DNA of 64,000 bases from Streptomyces sp. NBC_00569 (GTDB lineage: Bacteria; Actinomycetota; Actinomycetes; Streptomycetales; Streptomycetaceae). Location: the NCBI RefSeq assembly GCF_036345255.1, contig NZ_CP107783.1:10037001-10101000 (forward strand), given 5' to 3'. The notes under the pieces were generated by a model. It made no database searches, had not been told where the DNA came from, and worked only from the letters and a program-made list of their open reading frames with translations. Below, one piece after another: positions 51,003 to 59,246 of this stretch (its first letter is position 1; each line of letters opens with the position of its first letter). The position numbers were made by a program, and so were the translations under genes.

Positions 51003-51992
51003 TCAGGCTTGGCGGGCGTAAGACGCGAGGCGATCGGCGAGTTCGATGACGAGGTTGCGCAGTTCATCGGGCCGCTCGATGACGAACGGCCGGTCGAGTG
51101 AGGCGAGTACCGCAGGCAACCAGTCGAGCCGCTCCGCCCGCAGCTCGACGCGCCGCCAGCCGTCGGTTACCTGGTCCTCGCCTGCCAAGGGCTCGAGCTC
51201 CACCAGGCTCGCGACGCTGGCGGGAAGGTGGGCACGGATCTGCTCGACTGTTCCGTGGATCCGCAAGGTCACCTCATGCTGGTATTTGGCCGCGGCAAAC
51301 CCTGACAACACGCGCAGTTCCGGACTGAGCCCCGCCGGTGTTTCGAATGAGCCGGGCAGGGTCCGCGCGTCTGCGATGCGATCGAGTCGGAAGGTTCGGT
51401 CCTCGCCGATCCGGGCGTCCTTGCCCGTGACGTACCACCGGCCCGAGTGGGCGACGATCCCGCACGCGTGCAGTGTGCGTTCGCTGCGCCGTCCGTCGCG
51501 GTCGGTGTAACGGATCGAGACCGGTCGGCGGTGGCGCACCGCATCGGCGATGGTGAGCAGGACCCCGGTGTCCGGAGTGTCGAGCTCTCCGGGCTGTTCC
51601 GTGAAGGCGAGGGATTCCAGGAGTGTGTCGAGCCGGCGGGCGATGTGTTTGGGCAGCACCCGCCGGATCTTGGCCGATGCAGTCTCGTTTGCCGTGTGTT
51701 GCGTCGTCGTCAGCCCTGCTCGACGGCCGGCGACCAGGCCGAGCAGCACGGCCAGCGCCTCGTCGTCGCTGAGCATGAGCGGAGGCAAGCGGTACCCGGG
51801 GGCGAGCCGGTACCCGCCGTAGCGGCCGCGCACGGATTCGACGGGCACGTCCAGGTCGATCAGATGGTGCACGTACCGCCGCACGGTGCGCCCTTCGACG
51901 CCGAGCCGGTCGGCGAGTTCGGCCACCGTCCGGGTGCCGCCCGACTGAAGCAGCTCCAGGAGGGTCAGGACGCGGCCGGCGGGTCGAGGCAT
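51003..51992 (-). CDS. WYL-domain transcriptional regulator (YafY-like)
   Basis: 329 residues. Winged helix at the N-terminus (L-L-E-L-L-Q-S-G-G-T-R-T-V-A-E-L-A, V-R-R-Y-V-H-H-L), R-G-R-Y-G-G-Y-R-L then a WYL module (R-P-V-S-I-R-Y-T-D-R-D-G, G-R-W-Y-V-T-G, R-T-F-R-L-D-R-I) and a WCX end (T-L-R-I, R-R-V-E-L-R-A). Such proteins bind ligands or nucleic acids and control neighbouring genes. It diverges from a VOC gene with 93 bp between starts and probably regulates it. Confidence 0.93.
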   Translation of the reverse strand: MPRPAGRVLTLLELLQSGGTRTVAELADRLGVEGRTVRRYVHHLIDLDVPVESVRGRYGGYRLAPGYRLPPLMLSDDEALAVLLGLVAGRRAGLTTTQHTANETASAKIRRVLPKHIARRLDTLLESLAFTEQPGELDTPDTGVLLTIADAVRHRRPVSIRYTDRDGRRSERTLHACGIVAHSGRWYVTGKDARIGEDRTFRLDRIADARTLPGSFETPAGLSPELRVLSGFAAAKYQHEVTLRIHGTVEQIRAHLPASVASLVELEPLAGEDQVTDGWRRVELRAERLDWLPAVLASLDRPFVIERPDELRNLVIELADRLASYARQA

Positions 51993-52085
51993 GTTCGCAG
52001 CCTAACGCGAATACAGGACCGATTCTGTCCTCTATTTCTCCTAGCCTGCGAAGCGCACGCGTCCAGCACAGCCAAGGAGATCCCC

Positions 52086-52484
52086 ATGAACTTCGTCTCG
52101 ATCCGCATCATCACCGGCGACGTAGCGCGCCTCGTCGAGTTCTACGAGCGAGCCACTGGGGTCCGGGCGACGTGGGCCAATGAAGGCTTCGCCGAACTCA
52201 AGACCGCGGGTGCCACCCTCGCGATCGCCGGCACCCGCACCGTCCCGCTGTTCGCCCCAGGCTCTGCCCGCCCGGCGGACAACCACAGCGTGATCACCGA
52301 GTTCCTTGTCGACGACGTGGACCGCGTCCACCAGAACCTGACCGGCTTCGTCACCGACATCGTCAACGAGCCCACCACGATGCCCTGGGGCAACCGGTCG
52401 CTCCTGTTCCGCGACCCCGACGGCAACCTCGTCAACTTCTTCACCCCCGTCACCCCGGCAGCTATCGAAAAGTTCGCACGCTGA
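52086..52484 (+). CDS. VOC/glyoxalase-like protein
   Basis: 132 residues from ATG 52086 with AAGGAG upstream. R-I-I-T-G-D-V-A-R-L-V-E-F-Y-E-R, T-E-F-L-V-D-D-V-D-R-V and L-F-R-D-P-D-G-N-L-V-N-F-F are VOC blocks. Probable target of the divergent WYL regulator. Confidence 0.9.
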   Translation: MNFVSIRIITGDVARLVEFYERATGVRATWANEGFAELKTAGATLAIAGTRTVPLFAPGSARPADNHSVITEFLVDDVDRVHQNLTGFVTDIVNEPTTMPWGNRSLLFRDPDGNLVNFFTPVTPAAIEKFAR

Positions 52485-52932
52485 CGCCAGGTACAGCCGC
52501 TCACACGGGAGCCCTGACATCCCAGGGCTTCCAGTGAACGCGGCAGCCGACTCCAGGAGCGCCACCAGCAGGGTGCACGGGAACGTACCGCTGTCCCCGA
52601 AGGGCGTCTGCGCTTGTGCCTGTGGATCGACGCCGGACGTCCGATCTCCGATGCGGTGGCGTTCATGCTTCAGAATCACGGGTTTCTAGCGGCTTTCCCA
52701 CGCCGACACGACGGGCAGACGCCATCAACGCGTGCTCCTGCCCCGATATTGCGACCTCGGTGACGGCTTCACCGGCGCCGGTGCCAACACATCCAGTCCA
52801 GACTTCCCGCCGCGGGGGGAAGCCCACACGGGTGCGGTGAACGTCTCACCCATCCGCACCACCGCGAGAGGCCTTGTGGGCGGACAGGTGGTGCGATGGA
52901 AAACGGGGGTGTCGTCTACCAGGGAGCTGGTC
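52485..52932. other. No gene supported
   Basis: Contains no frame with coding character; an inverted GGCGAAGCCGTCACCGAGG-type stretch exists but is not convincing. Confidence 0.45.
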
Positions 52933-53130
52933 ATGCACGAGATGTGGGTCGGAGCGGACCTCGCAGACGGTGGGCTGGTGTGGCACGTGCTGGTGGCTGA
53001 CACGGTCACCACGCTGTGCGGACAGTCCACGCAGCATGAGGGGGACGCCGGACACGACTCGACCGACCGGCACTGCCTGGAGTGCATGACTGCGCTGCAG
53101 GACAACTTGCAAGCGGCGAGGAGGGCTTGA
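52933..53130 (+). CDS. Small protein with Cys/His cluster (65 aa)
   Basis: ATG 52933 after GGGAGCTGG. M-H-E-M-W-V-G-A-D-L-A-D-G-G-L-V-W-H-V-L, C-G-Q-S-T-Q-H-E-G-D-A-G-H, R-H-C-L-E-C-M-T. The C ... H ... C-L-E-C arrangement could bind zinc. A recurring Streptomyces small protein without known role. Confidence 0.6.
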   Translation: MHEMWVGADLADGGLVWHVLVADTVTTLCGQSTQHEGDAGHDSTDRHCLECMTALQDNLQAARRA

Positions 53131-53442
53131 TGTGCAGCGGTGGCCACCGAGCGCTGATAGGGAGACAGCGAATCGCCGACGCCCGGAGGGTGGCCCCTTT
53201 CCGGCGCTGTTCTTGAGCTGATGCTTGGTCATCATCGAGCGCCCCTGTATGTTGCGCGCCCGTACCGTACGGTCGGCGCCGCGGGCCTGTTTGTAGCTGG
53301 GTGGGTTGAAGCCGAGTTCACGGTCACCTCGGTAGGCAGCGAGGGCTTCGAGAACCGGGGCGTGTAGGTACCGCGCGAGCCGCGGTCCACACGGCCTCCG
53401 AGCCGCCTTGCCGCTGCGCCTTGCGACGTATAGGGAAGCACA
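53131..53442. other. Mostly unassigned, one coding-like minus frame
   Basis: On the minus strand about 53210-53370 reads P-V-L-E-A-L-A-A-Y-R-G-D-R-E-L-G-F and R-G-A-D-R-T-V-R-A-R-N-I-Q-G-R-S, which looks coding, but no start, stop or family can be fixed. Confidence 0.3.
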
Positions 53443-53462
53443 CGCCGGGCACTCGCCCGGCG
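53443..53462 (+). terminator. Perfect hairpin before DUF5133 gene
   Basis: CGCCGGGC at 53443-53450 pairs with GCCCGGCG at 53455-53462 around ACTC, followed by ATTTCTTGT. May terminate upstream transcription or sit in the leader of the DUF5133 mRNA. Confidence 0.5.
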
Positions 53463-53501
53463 ATTTCTTGTGTCACCTGAACCGTACGAGGAGGACCCAC
53501 C

Positions 53502-53741
53502 ATGCTGATGGCGCACCCGGCCGTTCTGCCCGGCCTCGTCGCCCAGTACGACACGTTGCGGGCCCTGGAGGCCGAGAACGGAGCTGAATCGGTACAACAC
53601 CGCATGGACGACACCGTCTACGCCCTGTGCGTGGCCACCGGAACCAGTGACGTCGACGCCGCGCTGATCGCCGCACAGCACCATCTGCCGGGCGCACGGC
53701 CGGAAGACGACACTCTTCTCGCTGTCAACGCCTCCGGATGA
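53502..53741 (+). CDS. DUF5133 protein
   Basis: 79 residues from ATG 53502 with GAGGAGG upstream. M-L-M-A-H-P-A-V-L-P-G-L-V-A-Q-Y-D-T-L, H-R-M-D-D-T-V-Y-A-L-C-V-A-T-G-T and A-L-I-A-A-Q-H-H-L-P-G-A are the DUF5133 consensus, a small Streptomyces family of unknown function often near stress or development genes. Confidence 0.9.
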   Translation: MLMAHPAVLPGLVAQYDTLRALEAENGAESVQHRMDDTVYALCVATGTSDVDAALIAAQHHLPGARPEDDTLLAVNASG

Positions 53742-53797
53742 AATCCAGTTTGACCAGCCCACATGCGGGGACCCGACCCGTGACTCTAGGAGGGCCC

Positions 53798-54201
53798 ATG
53801 GAGCTGGTCAAGACCGGTGCGATCGTGCTCGACTGTGCGGAACCGGAGGAACTCGCCTACTTCTACAAGGAGTTGCTGGGGGCCAAGGAGTGCCCTGATG
53901 GCACGAGCAGCCGTACGGACATCGAGGCTCCGAGCGGTCTGCGGATCGGCTTTCGCCGGACCTGAATGCCACCCCGCCGAGCTGGCCGCGACCGGAGGAC
54001 TCGTTGCAGGCGCATCTCGACTTTTTCGTAGACGCCGAGGATCTGGACGCCGTTGAGCGGCGGATCGTTGCGCTGGGCGGCCTTCCGGTCGAGGCGTCGG
54101 GTCGTAGTGGTGGTCCGACTGCGGCCCGGCAGTACGCCGATCCGGCCGGCCACTCCTTCACCGTCCGTTCGTCCGTGCGCCAGGGGCCCAAGACCGACTG
54201 A
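53798..54201 (+). pseudogene. VOC/glyoxalase-like gene with frameshift
   Basis: ATG 53798 (AGGAGGG upstream) reads M-E-L-V-K-T-G-A-I-V-L-D-C-A-E-P-E-E-L-A to R-I-G-F-R-R-T and stops at 53965. One base shift gives D-L-N-A-T-P-P-S-W-P-R-P-E-D-S, Q-A-H-L-D-F-F-V-D, Y-A-D-P-A-G-H-S-F. Both halves together make a normal 134-residue VOC protein. Confidence 0.8.
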
Positions 54202-54222
54202 CTGACGAACCGGGGAGGCACC

Positions 54223-54354
54223 GTGCAGCGCGGCGTCTACGACGTCGGCATCTACGCCGGGAAGGGGAGGATCTGGCACTCGCTGAAGGCCGGTGACGTG
54301 GTGCGGCTCCAGCGGATCTGGGCGAAAAGCGTCTGGTACGGGCGCGTGCGCTAG
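54223..54354 (+). pseudogene. NlpC/P60 peptidase C-terminal remnant
   Basis: 43 residues: Y-D-V-G-I-Y-A-G-K-G-R-I-W-H-S, K-A-G-D-V-V-R-L-Q-R-I-W. H/D-V-G-I-Y-x-G-x-G-x-I/M-W-H-S/A is the last catalytic block of NlpC/P60 endopeptidases, with the usual His before V-G-I-Y changed to Asp. Fragment only. Confidence 0.65.
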
Positions 54355-54507
54355 CGCGGCCTGACGGGTCCCCGGGAGCCCTGGGGGCCCGTCAGAACTT
54401 CACCACACCGGAGGTCTTCGCCATTCATCAAGACCCACGCGTCAACAACGCTCATGCTCAATACACCTAGAGCGTGTCTCTTTGATGGGTTGATCTGTTG
54501 ATTGGAT

Positions 54508-54610
54508 ATGCCTGTCCGGTTAGTGATCACTGATGCGATGTGGGGCCGGATCGAACCGCTGATGCCGTCCGATCCGGTCCGTGCACGACCGTGGGCCGCT
54601 GGTCACTCAC
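54508..54610 (+). pseudogene. IS5-family transposase N-terminal scrap
   Basis: M-P-V-R-L-V-I-T-D-A-M-W-G-R-I-E-P-L-M-P then S-D-P-V-R-A-R-P-W. This is the start of a common IS5-type transposase; AGAGCGTGT about 35 bp upstream resembles the left end of such elements. Broken at about 54610 against the next gene. Confidence 0.65.
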
Positions 54611-54628
54611 CGGTCAAAGAGGCGGGCT

Positions 54629-55270
54629 CTATTCGGCGAGCAGGACGGCCGGCAGCGGGGCCTCCAGCACCAGGCCCCGGGGCAGTGTCAGACCGAAGTG
54701 TCGCTCCAGCACTCCGAGGACGGTCCGGTGCACCTCGCGGTCCGCACGCTCCTCGTCTGGCAGGCCCTCTGCGCTCAGCAACTCCTTCACCTTGCCTGCG
54801 ACTTCGGGGTCTCCGACGACCTGGCCGTTACCCCAGGAGTCATCCAGGTGCAGATTGAACGAGCACACCCTCCGGCCGTCCCGGTGGTAGCGGAAGGTCG
54901 GCGGCACCGGCTTGCCGTTCTCCTCCTCGTACTCCAGCAAAAAGACCTCGGCCTTGCCCTCGGAGATCGCCGGATCGTCCCTGAATTCCCCGAACCAGCC
55001 CCCGTACGCCACCGCGAAGGTCCACTCTCCGCTCACCCCCAGCCGCAGCCCGATTCCGTCCCAGGCGTCCCCGTACTCCGAGTCCAAGGCCTCGACCAGC
55101 CCGTCTCCGGTGAGCTCCCCGACCGGCTCCACCGTCCGCTCCGACCACTGGGCCGAGGCTGCGATCCGCGCCGCCAGCTCCTCGACCCCGAGCCCTCGGG
55201 CCAACGTCACGCTGTAGCCGCCGAAGGCGATGCTCTGTGGCTCCGCGAGCCAGGCGATTCCGTCCGTCAT
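54629..55270 (-). CDS. DUF6461-like protein
   Basis: 213 residues from ATG 55270. M-T-D-G-I-A-W-L-A-E-P-Q-S-I, S-V-T-L-A-R-G-L-G-V-E-E-L-A-A-R-I, L-G-V-S-G-E-W-T-F-A-V-A-Y-G-G and S-F-N-L-H-L-D-D-S-W-G match the layout of DUF6461 proteins of actinomycetes (W-L-x-x-x-x-x ... R-G-L-x-x-x-E ... G-W-x-x-x-x-E). Function unknown. Confidence 0.7.
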   Translation of the reverse strand: MTDGIAWLAEPQSIAFGGYSVTLARGLGVEELAARIAASAQWSERTVEPVGELTGDGLVEALDSEYGDAWDGIGLRLGVSGEWTFAVAYGGWFGEFRDDPAISEGKAEVFLLEYEEENGKPVPPTFRYHRDGRRVCSFNLHLDDSWGNGQVVGDPEVAGKVKELLSAEGLPDEERADREVHRTVLGVLERHFGLTLPRGLVLEAPLPAVLLAE

Positions 55271-55370
55271 GCAGGTGATCCTGCCGCACCGCACCGACAC
55301 ACCCCGCCCCGGGCTGCCGGACTGCTCTGACCCGGCCGCCTACCCGGCTTGATTAAGGAGACAGCCCTTA

Positions 55371-55460
55371 GCCGCCCCTGCGCCTGCGGGGATGGTCCGG
55401 GCGTCGCACTACGACGAGCTGCCCACGGTGGGTCGCCCCTGCGCCTGCGGGGATGGTTCC
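55371..55460. CRISPR. Two-repeat type I-E-like CRISPR relic
   Basis: A 29-nt unit occurs at 55371-55399 and 55432-55460, sharing CGCCCCTGCGCCTGCGGGGA followed by TGGT; only the outer positions differ. The 32-nt spacer (55400-55431) gives the 61-bp period of type I-E arrays, and the unit has the CCCC-GCGCCTGC-GGGG inner stem common in Streptomyces I-E repeats. No third repeat at +61 and no cas genes in the window. An orphan or decayed array. Confidence 0.7.
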
Positions 55461-55505
55461 TCGCCCATCCGGACGTATTTCGGCCGGAGAGGGAGACCCC
55501 ACAGC

Positions 55506-56531
55506 TCAGGCGGACGCCCGAACCACGAGCCGGGTCGGCACGACGACCGACGCGGGCCGGGCGGTCCGCTCGAAAACCAGCCGCGCCATCAGTAGCCCCA
55601 TTTCCTCCACGTCCTGGTGGACGGTGGTCAGCGGCGGGTCGGTCGATTCCGCGATGTCGGCCAGGTCGTCGAATCCGACGACGGCCACGTCCCCGGGCAC
55701 CCGGCGCCCTCGCGCGCGCAGCGCCTCCAGTGCGCCGGAGGCCATCAGGTCGGAGGCGACGAAGACGGCGTCCAGATCAGGACACCGGTCGAGCAGCACG
55801 GCCATGGCGTCGGCGCCGCCCTGCCGGGTGTAGTCGGCACGCTCGATCAGCTCCGGCGCCGCGTCCGGGAGGACGTCCCGGTAGCCGGCCAGCCGCTCGG
55901 CGGCGGACTGCTCCTGGTCGTAGGGGCCGGTGATGGCGGTGATGCGCCGGCGTCCATGGGACACGAGGTACTCGACGGCCTGCCGGGCTCCGCCGCGGTT
56001 GTCGCCGTCGACGTAGGCAAAGGCCGGTTCGGTGTCGCCGGCCCGCAGCAGCGGGCGGCCGCCGAAGACGGCGGGCAGACCGAGCCGGCCGATCATCTCG
56101 TGCAGCCGGTCGCCGGGATGCAGGGAGAACAGGACGGCGCCGTCGACATGGCCGCCGCCGAGGTAGTCGGCCACGCGCGGGAGGTCGTCCGGCCCGTCCA
56201 GGAACAGCAGGACGACCTGGGAGCCGCGCCCCGCGAGTTCCCTGCGGACGCCTCTCAGCAGGCAGTCGAAGTACGGGTCCAGGAAGAGACGGCCGTCGGG
56301 CTGGTCCGCGACGACGGCGACGGCGCCCGTGCGGTGGGTGACCAGCTGGCGGGCGGCCTGATTGGGCACGTAGTCCAGCTCGGCGATCACTTCGCGGACG
56401 CGCACCACGACCTCGGCCCGCACCCGGGGCTCGCGGTTGATCACTCGCGAGACCGTCGATCTCGACACCCCCGCGCGGCGCGCGACGTCCTCGATGGTGG
56501 GGCGCTGTCCGTGTGGCCGTCGCTTCAACAC
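55506..56531 (-). CDS. LacI-family regulator
   Basis: 341 residues. T-I-E-D-V-A-R-R-A-G-V-S-R-S-T-V-S-R-V-I is the LacI helix-turn-helix, Y-V-P-N-Q-A-A-R-Q-L the hinge, then a sugar-binding core (A-V-V-A-D-Q, D-G-A-V-L-F-S, V-A-V-V-G-F-D-D-L, P-L-T-T-V-H-Q-D). Usually represses sugar uptake/hydrolase genes; no such gene is intact next to it. Confidence 0.93.
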   Translation of the reverse strand: MLKRRPHGQRPTIEDVARRAGVSRSTVSRVINREPRVRAEVVVRVREVIAELDYVPNQAARQLVTHRTGAVAVVADQPDGRLFLDPYFDCLLRGVRRELAGRGSQVVLLFLDGPDDLPRVADYLGGGHVDGAVLFSLHPGDRLHEMIGRLGLPAVFGGRPLLRAGDTEPAFAYVDGDNRGGARQAVEYLVSHGRRRITAITGPYDQEQSAAERLAGYRDVLPDAAPELIERADYTRQGGADAMAVLLDRCPDLDAVFVASDLMASGALEALRARGRRVPGDVAVVGFDDLADIAESTDPPLTTVHQDVEEMGLLMARLVFERTARPASVVVPTRLVVRASA

Positions 56532-56568
56532 CGTCTCCGATTGGGCGAGTTGGTCGGGCGTACGGTGA

Positions 56569-56814
56569 TCAGTATGCCTCGACGACCGGGACCTTCTCCT
56601 GGGTGACCTCGCCCTCCACGATCCGGTACGAGCGGAACTGGAATTCGCCGAGGCCGTCGGTGTCCGCGAGGAGACCAGGAGTAGTGATGTTGGGCAGGTT
56701 CGGCTCGTAGGTCATGCGGACCTGATGGCGGATCGTCTCACCTGCGTGAACGTCTCCTTACACGCCGAGCCCTGTGAGCAGCCTGATGGAATCCCGAGTG
56801 GGCTTGCTGAACGA
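56569..56814 (-). pseudogene. MOSC-domain gene, 3' part after element E, fused to another gene tail
   Basis: Directly after the right end of element E the minus strand reads S-F-S-K-P-T-R-D-S-I-R-L-L-T-G-L-G-V, TAA at 56760-56758, then G-D-V-H-A-G-E-T-I-R-H. S-K-P-T-R-x-S-I-R-L-L-x-G-L-G-V-E-G-D-x-H-A-G is the hallmark start of MOSC-domain (YiiM-like) proteins; the TAA replaces the Glu codon. After R-H the sequence (M-T-Y-E-P-N-L-P-N-I-T-T-P-G-L-L, then F-Q-F-R-S-Y-R-I-V-E-G-E-V) no longer fits MOSC and ends at 56569, so a deletion probably fused two genes. Confidence 0.75.
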
Positions 56815-58175
56815 TTGAAGTGTTCTCCCTCGTGAACGAGGGAGATTCCTGCCTGCCTTGCGGTGGCGGGCTTGGCGCCACGGGGACGCCTGACGACTGC
56901 CCTCCCGGCAGCCGGGATGAGCGCGTGGCCCGTCCGGTACAGGTGCAAGACGTTGCGGGCCGCGTTCCAGTCGGCGTTGCCGGACCAGCCGCAGTCAGGG
57001 TTCTTGCACACGAACGTGGCCTGGTCCTGTCGGCTGCCCGGTGTGGTGATGCCGCAGGCCGAGCAGCGCAGGGAGGTGCCGGGGGCGGGAACCTTGTGCA
57101 GGGTGCCGCCCTGGCGGGCGGTTTTGTACGTCAGCATCGTCACGGTGCGGCCCCAGGCCTCCTGGCTGATGGAGCGGTTCAGGCCGGACTTCTGTGCGAC
57201 GTTCTTCCCGGGTTCCTCGATGGTGCCCTTGGCTGACTTGACCATGTTCGTGATGGTGAGTGCTTCGACCACGACGGTGCCGTACTGCTGGGCGATGGCG
57301 GTGGTGGTCTTGTGCTGCCAGTCAACGGCGCGGCGCGTGGCTGTTGCGCGGAGCTGCTTGATCTGGTCGTAGGTGTGCTGCAAGCGGCGGGAGGTCTTCT
57401 CCCCGTTCTTGCGGTGCTGCTTGCGCTGGGCAGCACGCTGTTCCAGGCGCAGCAGTTTGGCCTTCTCGTCCGGGGTCAGCCACTTGTCGCGGTCGGCCGT
57501 CCCGTCGGGGAGACGGGGCGGGCGGCCGTGGTTGTGGTGGTTGCCGTCGGAGAGGGCGAGGGGCAGGTTCACCCCGGCGTCGATGCCGACCTCCGGCCCC
57601 TGGTGGGGCTCTGGCTTGGCTTCGAGGGTCTGGACGCGGAAGGCGATGTGCCAGCCGAGAGCGTCCTTGACCAGCCGGGCACCGGTGATCCGGTTGTCGG
57701 TGTCTGCCCGCTTGCCGACCGGGAGGTCTTTGGTCCAGCGGAAGGGGACCCGGCCGATCCTGGGGATGTTGACCATGCCCCACCGGCGGTGCACTCGGGT
57801 GATGTTCAGGTCCCGGCCCTGCGGGATGTCCACGCTCATCACCGTGCGCAGGCGGGCCTTGAAGTTCGGCGCGTCAGCACGGCCGTCCCAGCAGTTCTTC
57901 CACGCCTGAAAGTACGTCTTCAGTACCGCCTGCGCGGCCTGGGCGGGGAGCACGCCGAGCCATTCGATCTCCTTGCGGGCCTGGCGGATCGCCGCATCGG
58001 CAGCAGCCAGGGAACGCTTGCCCTTGGGGAGCATCGTCCACCAGTCGTGCAGGCAGTTCCACATGGCGCGGGCCGCATGCGCCTGGTCATCCATGAGCCG
58101 GATCTGTGCAGGTGTCAGCGCCAGCCGGGCACGATGCCCCAACTGCCGCTTTCTTTGCACACGTTCCGTGGTCAC
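56712..58175 (-). CDS. tnpB: TnpB of element E with lost stop codon
   Basis: 487 residues from GTG 58175. Catalytic Asp in V-G-I-D-A-G-V-N-L, Glu in V-V-V-E-A-L-T-I-T-N, Asp in G-N-A-D-W-N-A-A-R-N; zinc ribbon C-S-A-C-G and C-K-N-P-D-C-G. Copy D ends A-A-A-R-TAG; here that TAG is CAG, so the frame runs on 47 residues through the right-end hairpin, out of the element, into the MOSC remnant. The core enzyme looks intact, but the tail is unnatural and may affect stability or guide RNA formation. Confidence 0.9.
   Translation of the reverse strand: MTTERVQRKRQLGHRARLALTPAQIRLMDDQAHAARAMWNCLHDWWTMLPKGKRSLAAADAAIRQARKEIEWLGVLPAQAAQAVLKTYFQAWKNCWDGRADAPNFKARLRTVMSVDIPQGRDLNITRVHRRWGMVNIPRIGRVPFRWTKDLPVGKRADTDNRITGARLVKDALGWHIAFRVQTLEAKPEPHQGPEVGIDAGVNLPLALSDGNHHNHGRPPRLPDGTADRDKWLTPDEKAKLLRLEQRAAQRKQHRKNGEKTSRRLQHTYDQIKQLRATATRRAVDWQHKTTTAIAQQYGTVVVEALTITNMVKSAKGTIEEPGKNVAQKSGLNRSISQEAWGRTVTMLTYKTARQGGTLHKVPAPGTSLRCSACGITTPGSRQDQATFVCKNPDCGWSGNADWNAARNVLHLYRTGHALIPAAGRAVVRRPRGAKPATARQAGISLVHEGEHFNRSASPLGIPSGCSQGSACKETFTQVRRSAIRSA
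56799..56860 (-). ncRNA. Predicted TnpB guide RNA 3' part and guide, element E
   Basis: A 10-bp stem (TCTCCCTCGT/ACGAGGGAGA, 56824-56845) lies just before the element end CACTTCAA at 56815. The guide would be TCGTTCAGCAAGCCCA (56814 down to 56799), which encodes S-F-S-K-P of the MOSC gene. Inference from TnpB biology, supported by the rebuilt empty site. Confidence 0.5.
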
Positions 58176-58729
58176 GTGACAACTCTACAAGTCCGCCTAC
58201 CACGCTGGAATCCAAATCCCGACGTACGCACCGGTCGTCACGTCGTATACGACCTGCACGTCCACTTGGTGTTTGTCACCAAGTTCCGGCGCAAGGCGTT
58301 CACGGACGACATGCTGACCCGATGCGAGGAGGTCATGCGCGAGGTCTGCCAGGACTTCGAGGCCGAACTCAAGCAGTTCAACGGCGAAGAGGACCACGTC
58401 CACCTGCTGGTGCACTACCCGCCCAAGGTCCAGCTCTCCAGGCTGGTCAACTCCCTCAAGGGCGTCTCTTCCCGCTACCTGCGCAAGGAGTACGACGCGG
58501 ATGTCCGCCCGTACCTGTGGGGCGGCCACTTCTGGTCCGGCTCCTACTTCGCCGGAAGCTGCGGCGGGGCACCACTGACCGTCGTACGCCAGTACATCGA
58601 GAACCAACAGCGCCCCGTTTGACCCGGCCGAGGCCACAGTGCAGACCCATGCCCCAAGCCGAGGTCAGAGCAGTATTGAGATGCGCTTCACCTCCCCCGT
58701 GAACGGGGGAGCACTGCGCAAGATCAGAG
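56815..58729 (-). mobile_element. IS200/IS605-family element E inserted in a MOSC gene
   Basis: 1915 bp, sister of element D. Removing it joins the MOSC 5' piece (58730-58771) to the 3' piece (56814 down) and gives in frame R-N-E-V-Y-S-F-S-K-P-T-R-D. The base 5' to the element reads GTCTAC on the minus strand; element D has TTCTAC, so the motif is TCTAC. No target duplication. Divergent tnpB and tnpA. Confidence 0.9.
58176..58622 (+). CDS. tnpA: TnpA, Y1 HUH transposase of element E
   Basis: 148 residues from GTG 58176 (V-T-T-L-Q-V-R-L-P-R-W-N-P). The ATG used in copy D is CCG here, so the start seems to have moved to this GTG, which is next to the tnpB GTG on the other strand. HUH motif in E-D-H-V-H-L-L-V-H-Y and Tyr in R-Q-Y-I-E-N-Q are intact. 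Confidence 0.85.
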   Translation: MTTLQVRLPRWNPNPDVRTGRHVVYDLHVHLVFVTKFRRKAFTDDMLTRCEEVMREVCQDFEAELKQFNGEEDHVHLLVHYPPKVQLSRLVNSLKGVSSRYLRKEYDADVRPYLWGGHFWSGSYFAGSCGGAPLTVVRQYIENQQRPV

Positions 58730-58771
58730 GTAGACCTCGTTACGACTCACTGCGGCGACCTGAGCACTCAT
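58730..58771 (-). pseudogene. MOSC-domain gene, 5' piece
   Basis: ATG 58771 gives M-S-A-Q-V-A-A-V-S-R-N-E-V-Y, 14 codons, then the left end of element E. The first codons of MOSC proteins typically read V-x-A-V-x-x-x-x-x-H/Y-x-F-S-K, which continues exactly at 56814. Confidence 0.75.
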
Positions 58772-59246
58772 CACGCCCTCCCCCTGTTGTCGTTCTGCAG
58801 CGGTCGATCCTATTGGTGGGGCAACCGGCCTTGTGAGGAAGGCCCAGTGACCGGAACGGACGGCTGCGCCAGTACCCGATCCTGCGCGGGTTTGCGGGAC
58901 AACCCTCAGGCGCCGGTGACCGGCACCTGAAAACCCGTCCCCGGTGCCGACCAGGAGACACAACAGAAGACCGGCCCTCGCGATACGTAGGGGCCGCCGG
59001 TCAGCTTCTGGGGGCAAGCAGTGTCAGCTGTCGTGATGCTTCTCCGCCGCGGCGCGCAGACTGTAGGCGAGACGACGGGCAATGCCAGCGTGCTCGGTGA
59101 CCTTCTCGGGTCCACTCGTAGGGCGACCGGGACGTGACGGTGGCGCTGGTACGAAGAACGATCAGCCACCCGAGCGGACGATTGCCCCCAAACGCAGAGC
59201 GTGGAAGTTTAGTGACTGCCTGTAATTCATCGACCAGGGAGCGCAG
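58772..59246. other. Upstream of MOSC gene and small ORF; no gene supported
   Basis: Holds presumably the MOSC promoter (minus) and the promoter of the gene at 59247 (GGGAGCGCAG before the ATG). Frames here lack coding character. Confidence 0.45.

Noticed and set aside
55461..55521. Possible third CRISPR repeat 61 bp after the second
   Set aside because: Only scattered matches to the repeat; the bases run into the LacI gene end.
57312..58622. 436-codon plus frame ending in TnpA of element E
   Set aside because: The first two thirds are antisense of tnpB E; TnpA starts at GTG 58176.
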